Source: Phosphoribacter sp964647395 | GTDB taxonomy: Bacteria > Actinomycetota > Actinomycetes > Actinomycetales > Dermatophilaceae | Assembly (NCBI GenBank): GCA_964647395.1 | Contig: CAZYHR010000020.1 | Location: 1-34,039 of the forward strand | Reading direction: 5' to 3' | DNA: 34,039 nt | Shown: positions 31,299 through 34,039 of the stretch, piece by piece | Position numbering within the stretch: the first letter of the stretch is position 1 | How the letters are laid out: each line of letters begins with the position of its first letter | Notes under the pieces: model-generated | Databases searched by the model: none | What the model was told of the DNA's origin: nothing | The model's input: the letters and a program-made list of their open reading frames with translations, nothing else | Translations under genes and position numbers: made by a program

Positions 31299-32887
31299 GA
31301 GTTCCGTCCGATCAGCAGGGTTGACACGCGGGGTGAGATCCACAGGGCGAGGCCGCAGGCGCTCGCGACGATGACGGCCGCCAGGGCGGGGCTGGTCACC
31401 GCGGGATCCAGCGTCTGACCGGCCATGAGCACCATGGGCATGACCACGGCACAGCCCACCGCGGACACGGTGAAGCCGAAGGTCAGCGCCTTGGCGTTGC
31501 CGCCGATCTGCTCGACGTTGGTCCAGTCGCGGCGGGGATACCGAGCCGGGCCGGTGATGTGCTCGACGACGCTGATGACGATGCCGCCGGCCAGCAGCGC
31601 GGCGCCCGAGACGGCCGGGATCGAGGCCACGGTCGGCCCGAGCACGAGCAGCACCAGGACCGACCCGAGCGCCGCCGCCACGAAGACCGCGTGCAGCCGG
31701 GTCTTGGCCCGGACCAGCGCCCGCAACCCGCCGGGCACCATGGTCACCAGCGTCCCCGCCGATCCGTCGGCGTCCGGGGAGGTGATCGGCCGCACGCCGG
31801 CGCTGGTCACCTCCATGGCGAAGATCGCCGTCAATCCCAACCAGAGCGCGTCACCGAGCCGGCTGCCCGAGGCGACCAGCCCCGAGCCGAGACAGCCGAG
31901 CACGAAGGCTGCCGTCGTCGTGCCGAAGGACACCGTGCCGAGCGCGGGGGAGATCAACGGTCCCCCGAGCCGGCGGATCCGGCGCAGGTCCTTGTGCAGC
32001 AGGGCCCGGACCGGATCGGCCGGCAGCGGTCCGGTCGCCGCGGTCGAGCCGCTCAGGGCGAACTGCGCGGCCCGCAGTTCGGCCTCGACCCCGCGGATCC
32101 CGCGGTCGAGCGCGCGGGTGGCCAGCCAGGCCAGCACCGGGGCAGCCAGCGCCGCGACCAGCCCGGCGACGACCAACGCCCCGCCGTGGCGACCCAGCGC
32201 CTCGGCCGCGGCACCGGCCACCCCGCCGACCCGGTCCACCCCGACCCGCACGATCGCGTGCGGGAGGGCGAAGGCCGCCAGCGCCTGGGCGACGGCCGCG
32301 GCCACCAGGACGCCGATCCCGACCCGGCCCCGGCGGACGGCGGCGACCAGCCGCAGCCGCCACGCGAGCAGGGCGATCCGGGCGGCGAGGACGACCAGGG
32401 CGTAGCCGAGCCAGGCCACCGCGGCGGCACCGATCTCGAGCGGGCCGGCGCCGAGGGCGACCGCGGCCGCAGCCCCGATGCCCAGGCCCCAGCCCAGCAC
32501 CGTCGCGAGGCACGGCAGCACCACGCGGGCCACCACGAGCACCGCGTCGTTGACGAGGGCCGGCCGGACCAGGCTGTGGTTCGGGTCGCCGAGCGTCGCC
32601 CCGACCGACCGCTGCGAGAGCGAACCCACCAGCCACGGCGCGATCGCCGCCGCCGCGAGCAGCCACCGGCTCACCGTGCCCGGCAAGGCGGGCAACACCC
32701 CGGCCACGAGCACGGCCGCGGCCAGGACGACGACCACCCCCAGCGCCACGACCGCCCCGGTCCCGGCCAGGGCTGTCCGCCGGGACACGGCCGGCAGGGA
32801 GAGCTCGGCCAGGCGGCGGTTCGCCCAGGCGGTGAGCAGGGCGGTGGTCAGCGCCCAGACCTGCCGGCCGCTGCGCGCCGCGCTCAT
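31295..32887 (-). CDS. Large ABC permease-like membrane protein of the bacteriocin cluster
   Basis: A 530-residue protein with a dozen or so hydrophobic segments, a basic cytoplasmic loop in the middle (ADPVRALLHKDLRRIRRLGG), and the C-terminal LWISPRVSTLLIGRNS. The LLHKDLRRIRR-type helix before a membrane block is common at the start of ABC-2 permease halves, so the protein may be two permease halves fused. I do not recognise a narrower family. ATG overlaps the stop of the regulator gene and its stop overlaps the ATPase ATG, both as ATGA, so regulator, permease and ATPase are coupled. Its function with the ATPase as exporter or immunity pump is inferred. Confidence 0.72.
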   Translation of the reverse strand: MSAARSGRQVWALTTALLTAWANRRLAELSLPAVSRRTALAGTGAVVALGVVVVLAAAVLVAGVLPALPGTVSRWLLAAAAIAPWLVGSLSQRSVGATLGDPNHSLVRPALVNDAVLVVARVVLPCLATVLGWGLGIGAAAAVALGAGPLEIGAAAVAWLGYALVVLAARIALLAWRLRLVAAVRRGRVGIGVLVAAAVAQALAAFALPHAIVRVGVDRVGGVAGAAAEALGRHGGALVVAGLVAALAAPVLAWLATRALDRGIRGVEAELRAAQFALSGSTAATGPLPADPVRALLHKDLRRIRRLGGPLISPALGTVSFGTTTAAFVLGCLGSGLVASGSRLGDALWLGLTAIFAMEVTSAGVRPITSPDADGSAGTLVTMVPGGLRALVRAKTRLHAVFVAAALGSVLVLLVLGPTVASIPAVSGAALLAGGIVISVVEHITGPARYPRRDWTNVEQIGGNAKALTFGFTVSAVGCAVVMPMVLMAGQTLDPAVTSPALAAVIVASACGLALWISPRVSTLLIGRNS

Positions 32888-33204
32888 CGGCCGGACCTGC
32901 GTGGCCCGGCGCCCACCGGCAGCGGCCGGGACGCAGCGCCGGTGGGCGATTCGGGGACCGGGTCCACCAGGCGCTCACCGAGCAGCAGGATGACCTCGGC
33001 CAGGGCGAAGCACTGCCGGCCGGCGGGGGTCAGGCGCAGCCGGCCGGGATCGCGCACGAGCAGTTGGGTGCCGAGCAGCTGCTCGATCCGCTGCACCTGC
33101 ATCGAGACGGCCGGCTGCGAGTAGCCGAGCTCTGCCGCGGCCCGGCTCATCGACCCGGTGCGGGCGACGGTGACGAAGGCCTGCAACAGTCGGTGATCGA
33201 GCAT
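32884..33204 (-). CDS. LysR-type HTH-only transcriptional regulator
   Basis: A 106-residue protein containing only the LysR N-terminal winged helix-turn-helix and linker helix: MLDHRLLQAFVTVARTGSMS, then AAAELGYSQPAVSMQVQRIEQLLG and RLRLTPAGRQCFALAEVILLL. Normal LysR regulators are about 300 residues with an effector-binding domain; here the gene ends after a Pro/Arg-rich tail (GAGPRRSGR). The start has a strong GGAGGGA site. It is the first gene of the bacteriocin run, and its stop overlaps the next ATG, so the short form is not an obvious frameshift remnant. It probably controls the cluster, perhaps as an autoregulated dimer without ligand control. Confidence 0.87.
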   Translation of the reverse strand: MLDHRLLQAFVTVARTGSMSRAAAELGYSQPAVSMQVQRIEQLLGTQLLVRDPGRLRLTPAGRQCFALAEVILLLGERLVDPVPESPTGAASRPLPVGAGPRRSGR

Positions 33205-33468
33205 CGTCCCTCCTTCTCCAGTGCTCCGATGGTCGCCCGAGCGGCAGCTGCCGGTCGACGGATCGGATTGTCTGCAAGCGGACATGACCGCAACCGGTCA
33301 GCCACCCGCCCGCGGCCGCCCCGCGGCATACCGGTGGTGGCCGGACCGGCCGGTGCGCCGGCGGAACCCCGCAGCGCTGCGGGACCGTTGGGTGAGGTAT
33401 GCCGCGAGCGACTACCCTGACCGGTGGCCCCGTTGCGCGGGCGGGCGACGATCGGGTGAGGAGTCCCA
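33205..33468. promoter_or_regulatory. Divergent control region between the bacteriocin cluster and secA
   Basis: This 264-base gap must hold promoters for the minus-strand cluster and plus-strand secA. Dyads include a perfect 12-bp palindrome CGGCAGCTGCCG at 33242-33253 and TGACCG/CGGTCA at 33285-33290 and 33295-33300. These are plausible operators for the LysR-type protein. Two copies of the 9-mer GCGGCATAC occur in opposite orientation at 33323-33331 and 33397-33405. A GGTGAGGAG ribosome binding site precedes the secA start. I cannot define promoter boxes with confidence. Confidence 0.5.

Positions 33469-34039
<571 letters not shown>

Noticed and set aside
32884..33204. The short LysR gene as a pseudogene
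   Set aside because: There is no remnant of an effector domain in any frame downstream, and the stop overlaps the next start as in a working operon.

Overview
The window is high-GC DNA (roughly 70% or more by eye) with GTG and ATG starts, many ATGA and GTGA stop/start overlaps, and the actinobacterial gene set mtrA-mtrB-lpqB, comF, hpf, LuxR-type regulator, secA. This points to a member of the Actinomycetota, probably Micrococcales and possibly the Dermatophilaceae/Intrasporangiaceae group. The family-level placement is inference from gene content and protein style.

Layout. 1-446: the 3' end of ahcY. 567-3061: an acyltransferase-3 protein and a polytopic membrane protein, stop/start overlapped. 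3226-7353: the envelope-stress operon mtrA-mtrB-lpqB. 7633-15160: a complete-looking Tad/Flp pilus assembly operon (two Flp prepilins, TadE, a Tad-domain protein, CpaB, CpaE/TadZ, CpaF/TadA, TadB, TadC), with strong hairpins after each pilin gene and a terminator region at its end. 15440-17751, minus strand: a NarL-type kinase/regulator pair, the kinase having a degenerate ATP-binding domain. 17907-20221: comF, long-form hpf and a single LuxR-family response regulator. 20255-22333: a secreted PGRP-type amidase with five C-terminal repeats. 22620-23978: an MFS transporter. 24009-26552: a triple-GNAT fusion and an inositol-monophosphatase-like protein. 33469-end: the 5' part of secA.

The most interesting part is 26613-33204 on the minus strand, a compact run of nine genes that looks like a circular (head-to-tail cyclised) bacteriocin cluster. 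In transcription order it encodes an HTH-only LysR-type regulator, a large ABC permease and its ATPase, a 101-residue precursor whose C-terminal 58 residues resemble the AS-48/circularin/amylocyclicin family (ending GKRYAIAW), a SpoIIM/DUF95 membrane protein, a small hydrophobic protein that is an immunity candidate, a Yip1-like membrane protein, and a second ABC ATPase and permease. SpoIIM proteins, small hydrophobic immunity proteins and one or two ABC transporters are the usual companions of circular bacteriocins.

In many actinobacteria mtrAB-lpqB-comF-hpf-regulator-secA lie close together. Here that block appears split by the Tad operon (between lpqB and comF) and by the amidase-to-bacteriocin segment (between the regulator and secA), so both look like accessory insertions into a conserved core. 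A 9-mer, GCGGCATAC, occurs 12 times in both orientations, including as the two arms of one terminator hairpin.
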